Shown here: in pieces, positions 51,912 through 61,731 of the stretch
How positions within the stretch are numbered: position 1 is the stretch's first letter
Layout of the letters: every line of letters begins with the position of its first letter
Assembly (NCBI GenBank): GCA_002633025.1
Contig: NMRB01000878.1
Coordinates: 119,217-183,216, forward strand
DNA length: 64,000 nucleotides
Direction: 5' to 3'
Source of the DNA: Notospermus geniculatus
Taxonomy: Eukaryota; Nemertea; Pilidiophora; Heteronemertea; Lineidae
Position numbers and translations under genes: made by a program
The notes under the pieces: model-generated
Seen by the model: only the letters and a program-made list of their open reading frames with translations
Database searches by the model: none
What the model was told of the DNA's origin: nothing

Positions 51912-52487
51912 CTGTTATATATACAGATAAAGAAAGTGTCAGACCCGGATGGGTGGGGGCGTTGGGGCGTACGCCTCCTATTTTACCAAGAAAAAATTTA
52001 ATCAGATAAAAATTCGAGTATTTTGCTCTCAGATGCCCGGAAAATTCATCTAAAGCACTTAAAATTCATCTAAAGCACTTAAATTGCCAATTTTTTCTGG
52101 GGAGGACCCCGTTTAGGCCTCGCGTCACTTTCGGTGTTCGCCGCCTCCGTCGACCTGCGCCCGACCATTCTGTCAATCCTGGATCAGGTGTAATGTTTTT
52201 CACTGCCCCCCGTTTGCCAATGCCTCCAAACAAAAGATTGACGGAATAAGCGGCAACGTGACAATGAAGGAGGCACTGATCAACATGTCTTTCTGTATTT
52301 GACTGCCCGCCGAACAATAAAGCGGGCATTGTCATACGGGGGGCATTCTCACACATTACACCTGCCCTGAGCATGCTGTTGATACTGCAACATTTCTGAT
52401 CGACGGTTCCGAGTGTGTTTCTGAACGAGTGAGCTTATGGGAAACCCAAGATGGTGGTTAGGATGGCCGACACACTTTCATACGTAC

Positions 52488-52600
52488 CAGGAATATGACG
52501 CTAGGTGGCGCTGCTGTACAAGAGTTGAATGTGTTGTTAATCAGGATGGTGATGAAGAATGAAATACCAACAAGAAGGAAACTGTATGTGTAGTAGTAGA
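52488..52600 (-). CDS. Nicotinic-like receptor, TM3 exon
   Basis: 113 nt between TTTTTTTCAG and GTACGT. Encodes YYYTYSFLLVGISFFITILI, the third membrane helix, and the start of the cytoplasmic loop (NNTFNSCTAAPPSVIFL). Starts with two bases completing a Val codon from the TM2 exon and ends on a codon boundary. Confidence 0.75.
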
Positions 52601-52970
52601 CTGAAAAAAAGAAGGGGCGAAGTAGGGTTTCGGTTTAGAAATTAGAGGAAGGGTTTTGATTTTGTTTGACTTGATGTATGTAATCATAAAGGAGACAAAC
52701 ATAAAGGTTCAACTTAAAAATTTAGCATTTTATAAATGTGGAGAGTATCCCTTCAAATCTCAACAGATTTGCATTATGACTCTTCCATATGATAGGCAAG
52801 ACCCTTCTGCATGTTTAGTGCAAATTTTTTTGAATTCAGACTAGTTGATCTTATGATACAAAAGGACTGAATTAATGAGAACCCCACGAACGATGAGAGC
52901 GCAGGGCCATCTGTGTACATTCGAATACGCTAACGTACATTTGCACGTGGAACACTAATTGTGCTGAAAA

Positions 52971-53606
52971 TAGTCTCGCGTCACCAGCCTCTCTCTCTTA
53001 CAGGAGAGAGTCTGGTAGAACAGACTACAAAATTTTGTTACCGCTAGGTGGCAAGTGTCCAGCTCAGAGCATCCGAATCTGATTGGCCAATGGCTGATTA
53101 ACATGGCTGCGCCCATGAAACGCATGATGAACGAATGAGTCTGAGGGAAAATTTACCTTTTTAGCACGGTAGGAACGACTATCCATGGTCATCGATTGCC
53201 GGAATAAGCCGATTGTACAATAGGACTTACATTTTGTGCCATGGATTTAGGTCACTTCCGACCAGGGAGTCTAAGTTCAGCCAGACGGTAAATCGATCCT
53301 TATACAATACAATTCCACTTTATTTCATCAGCGATCCACCTCAAACGGCCAGACTCGATCGCTTCTACATATCACTCGGTGAAAACCATGATAAAACGTG
53401 TCAAAAAGGTAACATTTCCCTCGGACTATTTCGTTCCTTGTTCGTTCATCATGCCTTTCATGGGCGCAGCCATGTTTAATCAGCCGTTGGCCAATCAGAT
53501 TCGGATGCTCTGAGCTGGACACTCGCCACCTAGCGGTAACAAGATTTTGTAGTCTGTTCTACCAGACTCTCTCCTGTAAGAGAGAGAGGCTGGTGACGCG
53601 AGACTA
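52971..53606. mobile_element. 636-bp foldback, TAGTCTCGCG ends, 9-bp duplication
   Basis: TAGTCTCGCGTCACCAGCCT pairs with AGGCTGGTGACGCGAGACTA, and pairing continues about 200 bp including AGAGAGTCTGGTAGAACAGA and GCGCCCATGAAA. TGCTGAAAA flanks both sides (52962-52970, 53607-53615). TAG ends and 8-9-bp duplication suggest hAT. Lies in the intron between the TM2 and TM3 exons. Confidence 0.9.
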
Positions 53607-54010
53607 TGCTGAAAATAGCTCTGTTATCCACAGAAATGGAATTTAAGGCATCAAGTTGACAGATTCATGTACCCCACTACCATAAAAAAAGTTGAAGCTC
53701 CTGCCCATTATACGTAAAGCAAAAATTCAGGCAGTGAGAGACATTTTTTGGCAACACATGAAATGTATCCCTCAGTTACTTCACCGTTCGCAGCCAAACC
53801 TTTATGACTGTGTGATTCCTTTATGATGTAATGAATAGTTGATATTTGATTGAATGATTCTTGATGTCCAAATTCTCAGCAAAAAAGTCCCCACCGGAGA
53901 GGATTGTGGGTACGTTCTTCTGGCTAAAGGGTACACTCAATAATTCAGTGGTATCGGCCTCCGCTCGAAGCTGTTACCCTCAACCACTGAAACACTTGGT
54001 GCCAAAGTCC

Positions 54011-54183
54011 GTTTCTGAACACTAGATGTCAGTACCAGTTACTGACGAACGCGCTCGATCAACCAGCCAATGAGCGATCAGCCAATAAGAAAATGTTTCA
54101 TGTTTTCCCCTAGTTGCGTGAAATACTATATTACTGGTCGCTGATTGGTTGATGACAGTTTGCGTCATCTAGTGTTCAGAAAC
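54011..54183. mobile_element. GTTTCTGAACACTAGATG MITE
   Basis: GTTTCTGAACACTAGATGTC pairs with CATCTAGTGTTCAGAAAC at the right; inner CAACCAGCCAATGAGCGATC and CTGATTGGTTGATGAC also inverted. In the same intron. Confidence 0.8.
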
Positions 54184-54351
54184 ATGATTAGGCCCATCTG
54201 TGTCACTGGTTGAGAGCGTATAATTAGGGACGAGTGTAGTTTGAGGGTGGTGAAAAAAGATCACTTGGATGGGGATAGGGTAATACGGGGGTGGAACGAT
54301 ATAGCCTACTGTTTAGTGAAGATGGGAAGGGTGGTAAGTATATATACATAC

Positions 54352-54432
54352 CCAGAAGTGGCATCCTTGTGACGTGAAGGTAGTCTTCAAGTGATGCAAT
54401 CAGGATCAACAAACAAAGTAGCAGACAAAAAC
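54352..54432 (-). CDS. Nicotinic-like receptor, TM2 exon
   Basis: 81 nt between ACATGGCAG and GTATGT. Encodes FCLLLCLLILIASLEDYLHV and TRMPLL: most of the pore-lining helix with Leu at the gate (9') position, the acidic outer ring (ED) and the M2-M3 loop. The first two bases complete a Cys codon from the TM1 exon. Confidence 0.75.
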
Positions 54433-54516
54433 CTGCCATGTGGAAAACAATTGATCACAAAAATGGGGGGTGCTCGACACTATTGCTAATCTAAAAGGTG
54501 GGGAATTTAAAGAAAT

Positions 54517-54745
54517 ACTCTAAATTCCCTCTTACCTGTCCCATTCCTGAACTCGGAAAAAATGACCAAGCCCTAAGTTGGAAAGGTATCGCACGCTGTC
54601 ATTCTTTGCCAGGCTCGGGAGTGGGACAAGTAAGTGGACAGGACATTACTGTTTCTGACCATACTCCCACCCGTTATCTTCAACTCAGGATTTAGTCATT
54701 TTTTCCCAGTTCAGGAATGGGACAGGTAAGTGGGAATTTAGAGTA
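54517..54745. mobile_element. Hairpin MITE next to TM1 exon
   Basis: TACTCTAAATTCCCTCTTAC pairs with the end GTAAGTGGGAATTTAGAGTA; about 50 bp of arm including CCTGTCCCATTCCTGAACTC. It ends 35 bp from the donor of the TM1 exon and contains decoy GTAAGT motifs on the coding strand. Confidence 0.85.
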
Positions 54746-54780
54746 AGTAGGTGTGTTGAGAAAAGGACTACTTGACTTAC

Positions 54781-55054
54781 ATAAAGGAGTTTTGTTTCCG
54801 GTGCCATGAGGCAAGAGGAAAACCAGGGGTGCCATGAAGGCTAGGAGGATTGCTGGTCCGCAATATAGAAACAAACTGGAGTCCCGTTTTAATATAAAAG
54901 TCAACGTTATATCTGGGTATGGCTCCTCACAGCAAGAATAATATTTTCTGATGTGCCTTTTTCCTCGCGCTCCTTGGATTATCCATTCATTGGTTGTAAA
55001 TGTTTGGTTGAAATCTATGGAGCTATAATTCCCACCGTGAAAATCCAGGTCAAG
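54781..55054 (-). CDS. Nicotinic-like receptor, ligand-binding C-loop and TM1 exon
   Basis: 274 nt between GACTTTTCAG and GTAAGT. Encodes LDLDFHGGNYSSIDF, a conserved Trp segment (TTNEWIIQGARGKR), the vicinal-cysteine C loop YYSCCEEPYPDI that defines nicotinic alpha subunits, and TM1 (FLYCGPAILLAFMAPLVFLL). It ends PHGTGNKTPL. The usual GEK before TM2 is GNK. Ends in phase 1. Confidence 0.9.
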
Positions 55055-55085
55055 CTGAAAAGTCGATACGTATACTAAGTAGAAA

Positions 55086-55241
55086 TAGGGAGGTTTAGGA
55101 ATCAATCGATAAACGTAAACGTTAACGACAACGTTATTTTTGTTATCCGAAAATGCAATATAAAATCTGTTTAATGTGTAGTACATGAAAAATAACGCTG
55201 TCGGAAAGTTTACGTTTATCGCTGATTTCTAAACCTCCCTA
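55086..55241. mobile_element. AGGGAGGTTTAGGAATC MITE
   Basis: TAGGGAGGTTTAGGAATCAA pairs with the end GATTTCTAAACCTCCCTA; the core has AAACGTTAACGACAACGTTA. Starts 32 bp upstream of the acceptor of the preceding exon. Confidence 0.85.
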
Positions 55242-55358
55242 ATATAAACGAACCTCGGTACAAGACTATAATGGAGGGGTAGAATGCCCTGTACTGGGGT
55301 GCTGTTATTTGAGTCCAGTCCTCATTAGAGAGGTGCCCTTATCTACATGTACCTTTAT

Positions 55359-55661
55359 TAAAGGTGCTCTAGTTCGACTTGTAAACATTGCGGTGTGCCA
55401 CCTATTGTCAACTTCTGATACTAACAAATCAGATAAAATCGAATTAAATCTCGCCTTTCAAATCTTTTTGTTTGTTTTTGAGCGTAAAATCATAGATATA
55501 TTTCAGTTACAAGAATATTTGTCAAGATAGATATAAAAATAGATGACATTAATGTTTTGGTATACACGGTGCTGCCACCTGTCCGAGGTAAAATAACTAT
55601 TATAATCAACCATGTAAATAAACAAACCGTAATGTTTACAATTCGAACTAGAGCACCTTTA
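55359..55661. mobile_element. TAAAGGTGCTCTAGTTCGA MITE
   Basis: TAAAGGTGCTCTAGTTCGAC pairs with the end ATTCGAACTAGAGCACCTTTA, plus TGTAAACATTGCGG and CCGTAATGTTTACA. 303 bp, in the intron between the Cys-loop and TM1 exons. Confidence 0.85.
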
Positions 55662-55769
55662 AGTGCCTACATACATGTAGTGAGTGCCAAATATCCAAAC
55701 TGATAAAGAGTCCCTGTGTTGAGGTGCAGCCTGCACTAATTGGGAAGGTGCTGTGTGCTGTTCACTTAC

Positions 55770-55956
55770 CTTGAAACCATTGAAAGACCAAGACCCGAAT
55801 CGTAAGTAACATTCTTGTGTGTCCAAAGGGAAATTCGTCAGGTCCATCGGACATTGGGCTTTTAGGGAAGCATGTGCTAAGAAAAGGACTTCCCCTGTGT
55901 TAAGCACCACCGCATTGGCGTCCTCAAAGGTAGGATTAGTTGACCATGAGCCAGCA
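55770..55956 (-). CDS. Nicotinic-like receptor, Cys-loop exon
   Basis: 187 nt between CATTTTCAG and GTAAGT. Encodes AGSWSTNPTFEDANAVVLNT, GEVLFLAHASLKAQ, the signature loop CPMDLTNFPLDTQEC (13 residues between Cys) and FGSWSFNGFK with the loop-B Trp. These are hallmark residues of the Cys-loop family and of the agonist pocket. Confidence 0.92.
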
Positions 55957-56380
55957 CTGAAAATGAGATGTACATGTACATAGCTGGGGGTAGCTAGCGG
56001 GGAGCAAAAAGGGACAAAACAAACTTTCCCTCTATACGGCCATTTATACCCCTATTCAAGTTGAGTTATTGTGGTGTCAGATGTGGGGAAAATGCATCTG
56101 AGAGGATCTGGATTTTCATTTTTTCTAGGGAGGACCCTTAGACCCCCTCCCAGTGCACTCACCGAAGGGTCGGGCTTTGCCCGCCAGACTAAATCAACTT
56201 TGCCCCCCCCCCCGGCCGTAAAAGCAACAGCTACGCCGCTGAAATTGGGTAAAATGTTGATGTACTGTACATGTTTACCTTTTGTCCAGATCTACCCGAT
56301 AGAAAGATATGAGTTGCAAATGAACATTTCATTCTCATTACATCATGTACACTGAACTAAGCTGGTTGCTCTCAACTTGC

Positions 56381-56490
56381 CTGTTGTAGAGGGTGATGTC
56401 TGGTCTCCAGATATCGGTCCATGGAATACGAATGCTCTTTATACCATTGTAGTCGTCCGGATCCCATTGGAGCCGTACCTCCTGCCAAGA
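56381..56490 (-). CDS. Nicotinic-like receptor, 110-nt binding-domain exon with GC donor
   Basis: 110 nt, the length conserved for this exon in nAChR genes. Encodes [20 protein letters not shown] and [16 protein letters not shown] (loop A region). The acceptor is TTCCCCCACAG. The donor reads AACAG|GCAAGT, a GC rather than GT donor. Joining it to the Cys-loop exon keeps phase (AG+T = Ser) and gives LYNSAGSW. Confidence 0.88.
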
Positions 56491-56765
56491 CTGTGGGGGA
56501 AAACTCAGCTGTGGTCTAAGGTCAAGCGCACATTTGCGGCAAAAATCAATGCGGTACACAGGGTGTTTTTAAAGTCGACTGACCCAACGCTATCGACTCG
56601 TCATTCAGCCGGGTCAGACCACCCGAATAGTGTTTTGCCGCAAATGTGTGCTTGACCTAAAGCGGGGTTCAATGGAACACGGATTCGGTCGGTTTTCAAT
56701 CCGTTTGTCCCTAGTTTCCCGGACACGACAACGCAAAAGTCCATTTGATCTATTTTTACGGGCCT

Positions 56766-56905
56766 GGGACCTTATTCACAAAGCCCTTGTTACATTAAGG
56801 GTACGCAAATCCTTTGTCAGGCTGGTAGTGAACAACAGGATGTCCGTAAAAGCACAGTAGTTTGCGCGCTCCCGTAAGTTACGGGAGCTTCGTGAATAAG
56901 GTCCC
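56766..56905. mobile_element. GGGACCTTATTCAC MITE
   Basis: GGGACCTTATTCACAAAG pairs with CTTCGTGAATAAGGTCCC; 140 bp, low internal symmetry apart from CCCGTAAGTTACGGG. Confidence 0.8.
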
Positions 56906-56941
56906 TGAATCGGATAAAATCCATGTGCCAGTGAACCCCGC

Positions 56942-57080
56942 TTTAAGGCCCGTTTCCACAGAAGCGGTAGCGTGAGCGTTTTGACGCTTCGCCCATTGTT
57001 TGGAAGCACAGCGGCGGAAAATAACAACAGATTTGACGCAGCACGCAGCGTGAAACGCGTCTGTGGAAACGAGCCTTTAA
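56942..57080. mobile_element. TTTAAGGCCCGTTTCCACAGA MITE
   Basis: The left end pairs with GTCTGTGGAAACGAGCCTTTAA. Contains GCGGCGGAAAATAACAA, also found in neighbouring MITEs at 57415 and 57827. Confidence 0.8.
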
Positions 57081-57583
57081 GGCCTGAACCCACTGTCGCG
57101 TTTTCCCGCCGCAGTGTCATCACTGCCGGACAAATTCTTTGTTATATTCTCGGTCCGCTGCCTTTTATCAAAGCATTTTCAGCCGCTGCAGCAGAAAATG
57201 CTTTGTTTTTCGTCGATATCACATTCGTCGATATCACCATGACCCAAACATCTCAGATCAAAAATAATCAGCTCATTTGATTTCTAACGTTAGGGTATAA
57301 AAACCTAAGGGCAGAACTTGTTTACTATTGCTCTAGGTGTTAACTGGTTATAGGAGCCGATTTGTGCCATCACTAAGAGAGTAGCTTCGCCCATTGTTTG
57401 GAAGCACAGCGGCGGAAAATAACAAAAGATTTGACGCAGCACGCAGCGTGAAACGCGTCTGTGGAAACGAGCCTTTAAGGCCTGAACCCACTGTCGCGTT
57501 TTCCCGCCGCAGTGTCATCACTGCCGGACAAATTCTTTGTTATATTCTCGGTCCGCTGCCTTCTATCAAAGCATTTTCAGCCG
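56986..57583. repeat. 200-bp direct repeat (56986-57185 and 57384-57583)
   Basis: GCTTCGCCCATTGTTTGGAA to CAAAGCATTTTCAGCCG is present twice with about two or three mismatches, 398 bp apart. Each repeat spans the right half of one MITE and the left half of the next (GGCCTGAACCCACTGTCGCG), so the duplication copied an existing junction. The second is followed by nested GTGGGTTCGGGCCT palindromes up to about 57745. Confidence 0.85.
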
Positions 57584-57752
57584 GTGCGTTTTCCCGCTGC
57601 GCGAAAACGCGTCAGTGGGTTCGGGCCTAAGGCCCGAACCCACTGACGCAGCGGACCCACTGAGGCAGCGGACCGAGAAAATAACAAAGGATTTGTCGGG
57701 CAGTGATGAAACCGCGGCGGCAAAACCGACAGTGGGTTCAGGCCTTTAGGGT

Positions 57753-57966
57753 AGGGACACACCTAACGCGATTCGCATGCGATAGGGCGACGCAAGCGTC
57801 AAAACCTTTGTTTGCGTGCAGTGCGGCGGAAAATAACAAAGGCGTTGCCGCATGCGTCGGCGCACATGCGTCGGCAATGCGTTAGGGGTGTCTGTTAAAA
57901 TCGACTGTCCTGGCTGAATGACGAGTCGACAGCGCTGGGTCAGTCGACTTTAAAAACGCCCCTAAC
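57753..57966. mobile_element. Two abutting MITEs
   Basis: 57753-57893 has ends AGGGACACACCTAACGC and GCGTTAGGGGTGTCT. 57886-57966 has ends AGGGGTGTCTGTTAAAATCG and TTTAAAAACGCCCCT with a GACGAGTCGACAGCG core. The second is related in reverse to 56563-56640 (TCGACTCGTCATTCAGCC). Confidence 0.7.
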
Positions 57967-58317
57967 GGATCGAGTTTTGTCGGACATGTGCGCTAAGCCT
58001 TTAAGTTGCATTTACTGGCACACGGATCCGGTCCGTCAAAAGATCGATTTTTACTTCGGCGCTTCGCCTTTTATAATAGTTATCTCCATCTATAACTTAT
58101 TACCTTCTATCAAAAACCGGCTAGTTTATTTTCACCTTCATCCCACAAAATGTATCATTTTACGCAACAACAAACTTGTTTGTGAGGTTGATGTACACCA
58201 AATAATCCTGAAAACCCGGCGCCTTACAATGGAGGCTCGTCGAGTCCGTGCTATTCTGCCATGCATTGGATATCGCGAATGCACAGGGCCATTAAACGCC
58301 ATTTTGATGTTATGCCC

Positions 58318-58530
58318 CCATCACACTGAACTAGTTCTCAATACGTTCTTGAAAATGTTGCCGAACGGACTCAAACTGTGTGTGCGAACGGAGTGGACGT
58401 AGTGGCACATTTTTACCGTCTTTTTACGAACTTCATGGACGGGCTTGGACGGGAAGGGTGCTCCAGAACTTCGAGACATTTATTTGGCCAACATTACACC
58501 TAGCCCGTTTTACGATTTTTTTAGGACGGG
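58318..58530. mobile_element. ACTAGTTCTCA MITE fragment
   Basis: TCACACTGAACTAGTTCTCA, GACGGGAAGGGTGCTCCAGA and TAGCCCGTTTTACGATTTTT in the usual order; the right end is cut by the next repeat. Confidence 0.7.
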
Positions 58531-58533
58531 ACA

Positions 58534-58779
58534 GGGGGTGTCTATAAAACTAAGACCTAAGACCTAAGACTCTATAAAACTAAGACCTATAAAACTAAGA
58601 CATTCAGAGTCTTATAGGTCTTAGTTTTATAGAGTCTTAGGTCTTAGGTCTTAGTTTTATAGATCTCACTTTGGGTGTCTATAAAACTAAGACATTCAGA
58701 AAAACTATAAAACTAAGACATTCAGAAGAGCTTAGTTTTATAGGTCTTAGTTTTATAGATCTCACTTTGGGTGTCTATN
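58534..58779. repeat. CTATAAAACTAAGACC inverted and tandem repeat
   Basis: Short forward units (TATAAAACTAAGACC, ACATTCAGA) and their reverse (GGTCTTAGTTTTATAG) form at least two hairpins ending GATCTCACTTTGGGTGTCTA. Stops at an N (58779). Related to 37515-38102. Confidence 0.8.
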
Positions 58780-58944
58780 ATATTATTGCACAATATGAGG
58801 CCCAAAATGGGCAATATTATTGCCAATCTTTCTTCCACCCATCATGTCCCTATTTTGAGCCCCATATGCATATTGCTCATGGCCCGACTCAGGCCCGCTT
58901 TAGATAAATAGGGGCCTACACGGAGACTGCTTTTTGATACTTAC

Positions 58945-58989
58945 GTATTTCACCCAAGCATCCATTTCTATCGTCTGCAGTCTCTCGTT
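58945..58989 (-). CDS. Nicotinic-like receptor, 45-nt exon
   Basis: Exactly 45 nt between TTTTTTTTTTCAG and GTAAGT, encoding NERLQTIEMDAWVKY. This matches in length, phase (0-0) and pattern the 45-nt exon found in nAChR genes. Too short to be seen without the flanking exons. Confidence 0.88.
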
Positions 58990-59209
58990 CTGAAAAAAAA
59001 AATAACTGGATCCTCATGTGAAAGTTGGGAAAAATTAAGGGTTCGGAAGTTTGAACAGAGGGTCCCATTTTCTGTGATAGATTTCTTATTTGATATCTTA
59101 CCGCAGGAGAAACTTAACAAAGACAGCCCTTCTTCCTTGCAAGGATAGTCACGTGTAAGGTGGCGTCCCGCTGTGTGTGAAGTATATCTGGGGAACACTG
59201 CAATACAAC

Positions 59210-59575
59210 CAGTGTTCTCCAACTCCTATTTACCGCCTACCTGCCACCAAGTCAAAATTGTTGATCACCGAGTCAAAATCCAGTTTTGCCCTTCCCACCG
59301 AGTCGAAGTTTCACAGCCGAGTCAAAATCTAGTTGTTTTGTCCAACCAACTAGTGAAAAATTCACATTTAGGGCAAAAAATTGCTATTCACATGAAAAAA
59401 CAAGTCCAAGACCTTTTAAATATCTGAAATGCAGGAGTTATCTTTTGTCAAATTTTCTGCAGTAAGCCCCTCCCCCGACTCCCCTTCACAATGAGACTAG
59501 CATTACACGTTCGCAATTCCTGCCTTGTGGCGCGTTGTACCACCGAATCAAATCGTGAAAGGTTGGAGAACACTG
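59210..59575. mobile_element. CAGTGTTCTCCAAC MITE
   Basis: CAGTGTTCTCCAACTCC pairs with GGTTGGAGAACACTG. The interior repeats CCGAGTCAAAATCCAG. Starts 29 bp beyond the donor of the first channel exon. Confidence 0.75.
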
Positions 59576-59603
59576 AATACCGCAAGCCAGCCACCTGACT
59601 TAC

Positions 59604-59794
59604 CAATTCCAATGAGGACACTGCGGCCAGACTCATCTCCACATCCACCCTGTCCACGACGTTCTTGACGGGCCTTAATCTTTTGTCATAGCGGCCATTG
59701 CGGAAGAGGTCCGTGATCAGGCGGTGCTCAGCGTTCAGCAACCCCGTTTTCATTTTCAATGACATCGACGGGATCGTCCTTGGCACGCCACTGA
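59604..59794 (-). CDS. Nicotinic-like receptor, first channel exon
   Basis: Begins after a good acceptor (TTTGACTCTCGCAG) with two bases completing a codon, SGVPRTIPSMSLKM, then AEHRLITDLFRNGRYDKRLR and PVKNVVDRVDVEMSLAAVSS, ending LEL|GTAAGT. The EHRL..LF..Y....RPV.N pattern is the N-terminal helix of nicotinic subunits. The gene product is a pentameric cation-channel subunit of the plasma membrane; full exon set: this exon, 58945, 56381, 55770, 54781, 54352, 52488 and 51696 or 50815. In-frame sequence just upstream is hydrophobic (ISLLCLTLAVSG) but has no ATG and meets a TGA. A start must come from an upstream exon, or has been lost. Confidence 0.88.
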
Positions 59795-59929
59795 CTGCGA
59801 GAGTCAAACAAAGTAATGAAATGGTCAATGGCCCATGTGATCACCTGGAGGAATGTTTCAGAAGAACGAACAAGATATGTTCCAAGGAAACATCATAGGA
59901 CCTACTAGGTTAATATTCTTTGTGGAATT

Positions 59930-60490
59930 GTGTTTAAAAAACGTGCCATCTCCAAAATCTTCCTTAAAACTAAAACTCAGAAAGGTTTGGAGAGATAAAT
60001 TTGTAGGCACGTAGAGTGGGATGTAAATGACTGTTCTTGAAAATTTTGCTCTGACTGCTTTATGCATGACTGCACAAGAGGCCTTTACCTGAATGGGTTG
60101 AAAATGGTGCGAAAACCAACTCTCGCTGTGCACAATGGATTTCATGTCGAAGGACGCTTTATGGAGGGTTAAATCCAGCAAAAATTACCTTTTGTATGTA
60201 AGAAATGCAATAAATGTTTTGTTTTACGGTGATGTTTGTGTATCATTATGGAATTGCCAAGGCATTGTCCACTGTATCATTTGTCCACAGTGCAAAGTTG
60301 GTTTTTGCACCGTTTTGAACCCATTCAGGTAAAGGCCTCTTGTGCAGTCATGCATGAAGTAATCAGAGCAAAAATTTCAAGAGCAGTCATTTACATCTGG
60401 CTCTACGTCCCTACAGACTTATAGCCCCCAAATCTTTCTGGGTTTTAGCTTTAGGGAACACTTTGGAGAAGACGCGTTTTTTCTGAAACA
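59930..60490. mobile_element. Foldback element
   Basis: 59940-60130 pairs with 60285-60480: AAGAGGCCTTTACCTGAATG with CATTCAGGTAAAGGCCTCTT, GCATGACTGCACAAG with CTTGTGCAGTCATGC, and GTAAATGACTG with CAGTCATTTAC. Arms about 190 bp; no ORF. Confidence 0.8.
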
Positions 60491-60529
60491 CCCTGTATAT
60501 ATAATTATCTTTATTCATGTAATAATAAT

Positions 60530-60908
60530 GGGGAACCCGCTCACCGACAGGTCGGCGCTCCGAGCGCTTGTACCGAAACGACGTCATTTTATGTGTCATT
60601 CAGTTGACGTCATGTTAGGTGCTGATGTTGCGTCATGAAAAAAATGCCTGTACATTTTTCTACAGGAAAAATGACACAAAAGACGTTGCTTTTATCGCCA
60701 TTGTATGTCTTCATTTTTAAGAAAAAAAGAAATGAGGTTAAAAGAAAATTTCATCTGCTACAAGATGATGTAAGTTTTATTGTTGGGCGACCAACACAAA
60801 TGGTTTATTTTCACGCCAGAAATAAATGGAAATAACGTTAGAAAAACAGAGACTTCGGTACAAACGCACGCAGCGCCACGTAGTGACGTTAGTGTGGGTT
60901 CCTCATTA
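60530..60908. mobile_element. Possible MITE with GGGGAACCC ends
   Basis: GGGGAACCCGCTCACCGACA and the reverse of GTGACGTTAGTGTGGGTTCC are imperfectly inverted. The interior is AT-rich with a small open frame of low complexity. Weakly supported. Confidence 0.4.
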
Positions 60909-61731
60909 CTAACACATTGACAGAAGATGTGCGAATGCTAAACTAAAGGTAAAAAATAGTCAGTGAAAGTGCAAAAAATCCCCTATATAGACATGAGCAA
61001 CACTAGCATGGTGGTAAGTGAGACAACTCTTGGGTACAAAGGAAACTTAAAATGGCATTAATAATAGCAGAAATATATTACTGATAAAGCTACGTCCTCT
61101 CCTATCATGGATTCTCTCAGAATGAGGAAGTTCCTAATAAGTGCAGCTGTGTTAAGTAATCCTGTATGGTACGACTTCATATACTATATATGCATATTCA
61201 TATACATTCATATACATATACTTCATATACATGTACTAAGTTCGGTAAGATAGGTCGCCTCAAGAGAATTCATACTTTTTATGACGTTGCCTTGTGAGAG
61301 CACTTGGCTACTTGGCACTTATGCAGACTTCGGGCGAAATAATAAAGTGCAGTTTTACAGTAAATTGACTTCTACATGTATATACATATGTATAATTTTT
61401 GACTAAATGGGCAATTCTCCGGTAACGGAATTAAATTTTATGGACAATTTTGAACATTGATTCGCAAATTATAAAAAACAATTATTAATTGTTATCTGAG
61501 TTATGTTCCACGTCCATTGAGAAATGACTTCCAGCATCAACTATAGCGTGCGCTAAAAACTAAAAGAATGCCACACGTTTGTGATGTAATCGATTGTTAT
61601 TTCAGTAACGGAAATATTCAGAGAGTAATTCCGTTACCAGCATTAGAGTGTGCTCTTTTGTCTTTTAAAATGCATGCAAGATGTTCTGAGGGTCGTTTCT
61701 CTCCAAATATGCTAGCAATTAAAGTTATCTA
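60909..61731. other. AT-rich spacer
   Basis: No gene recognised. Contains a CATATAC-type microsatellite at 61175-61235 and two GTAACGGAA/TTCCGTTAC motifs (61423, 61627) that may be remains of an inverted element. Confidence 0.4.

Larger units (their letters stand above)
50596..52375. repeat. 894-bp tandem duplication carrying the terminal channel exon
   Basis: GCAGCGGTTGCAGAGAACAT at 50596 recurs at 51490, and the two units stay collinear to about 51480 and 52370. Each contains the last exon of the nicotinic-like gene and a CAGGCCCGGATGGG MITE. Divergence is low, so the duplication is recent. Confidence 0.9.

Noticed and set aside
56968-57762. Open frames of 60-100 codons around 57.0-57.8 kb
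   Set aside because: All fall in MITE sequence and occur twice because of the 200-bp direct repeat.
59604-59850. In-frame hydrophobic stretch before the first channel exon as the signal peptide
   Set aside because: It has no ATG and is preceded by a TGA; the stretch coincides with the polypyrimidine tract of a good splice acceptor. It could still be a decayed start, so it is kept as the alternative to the fusion.
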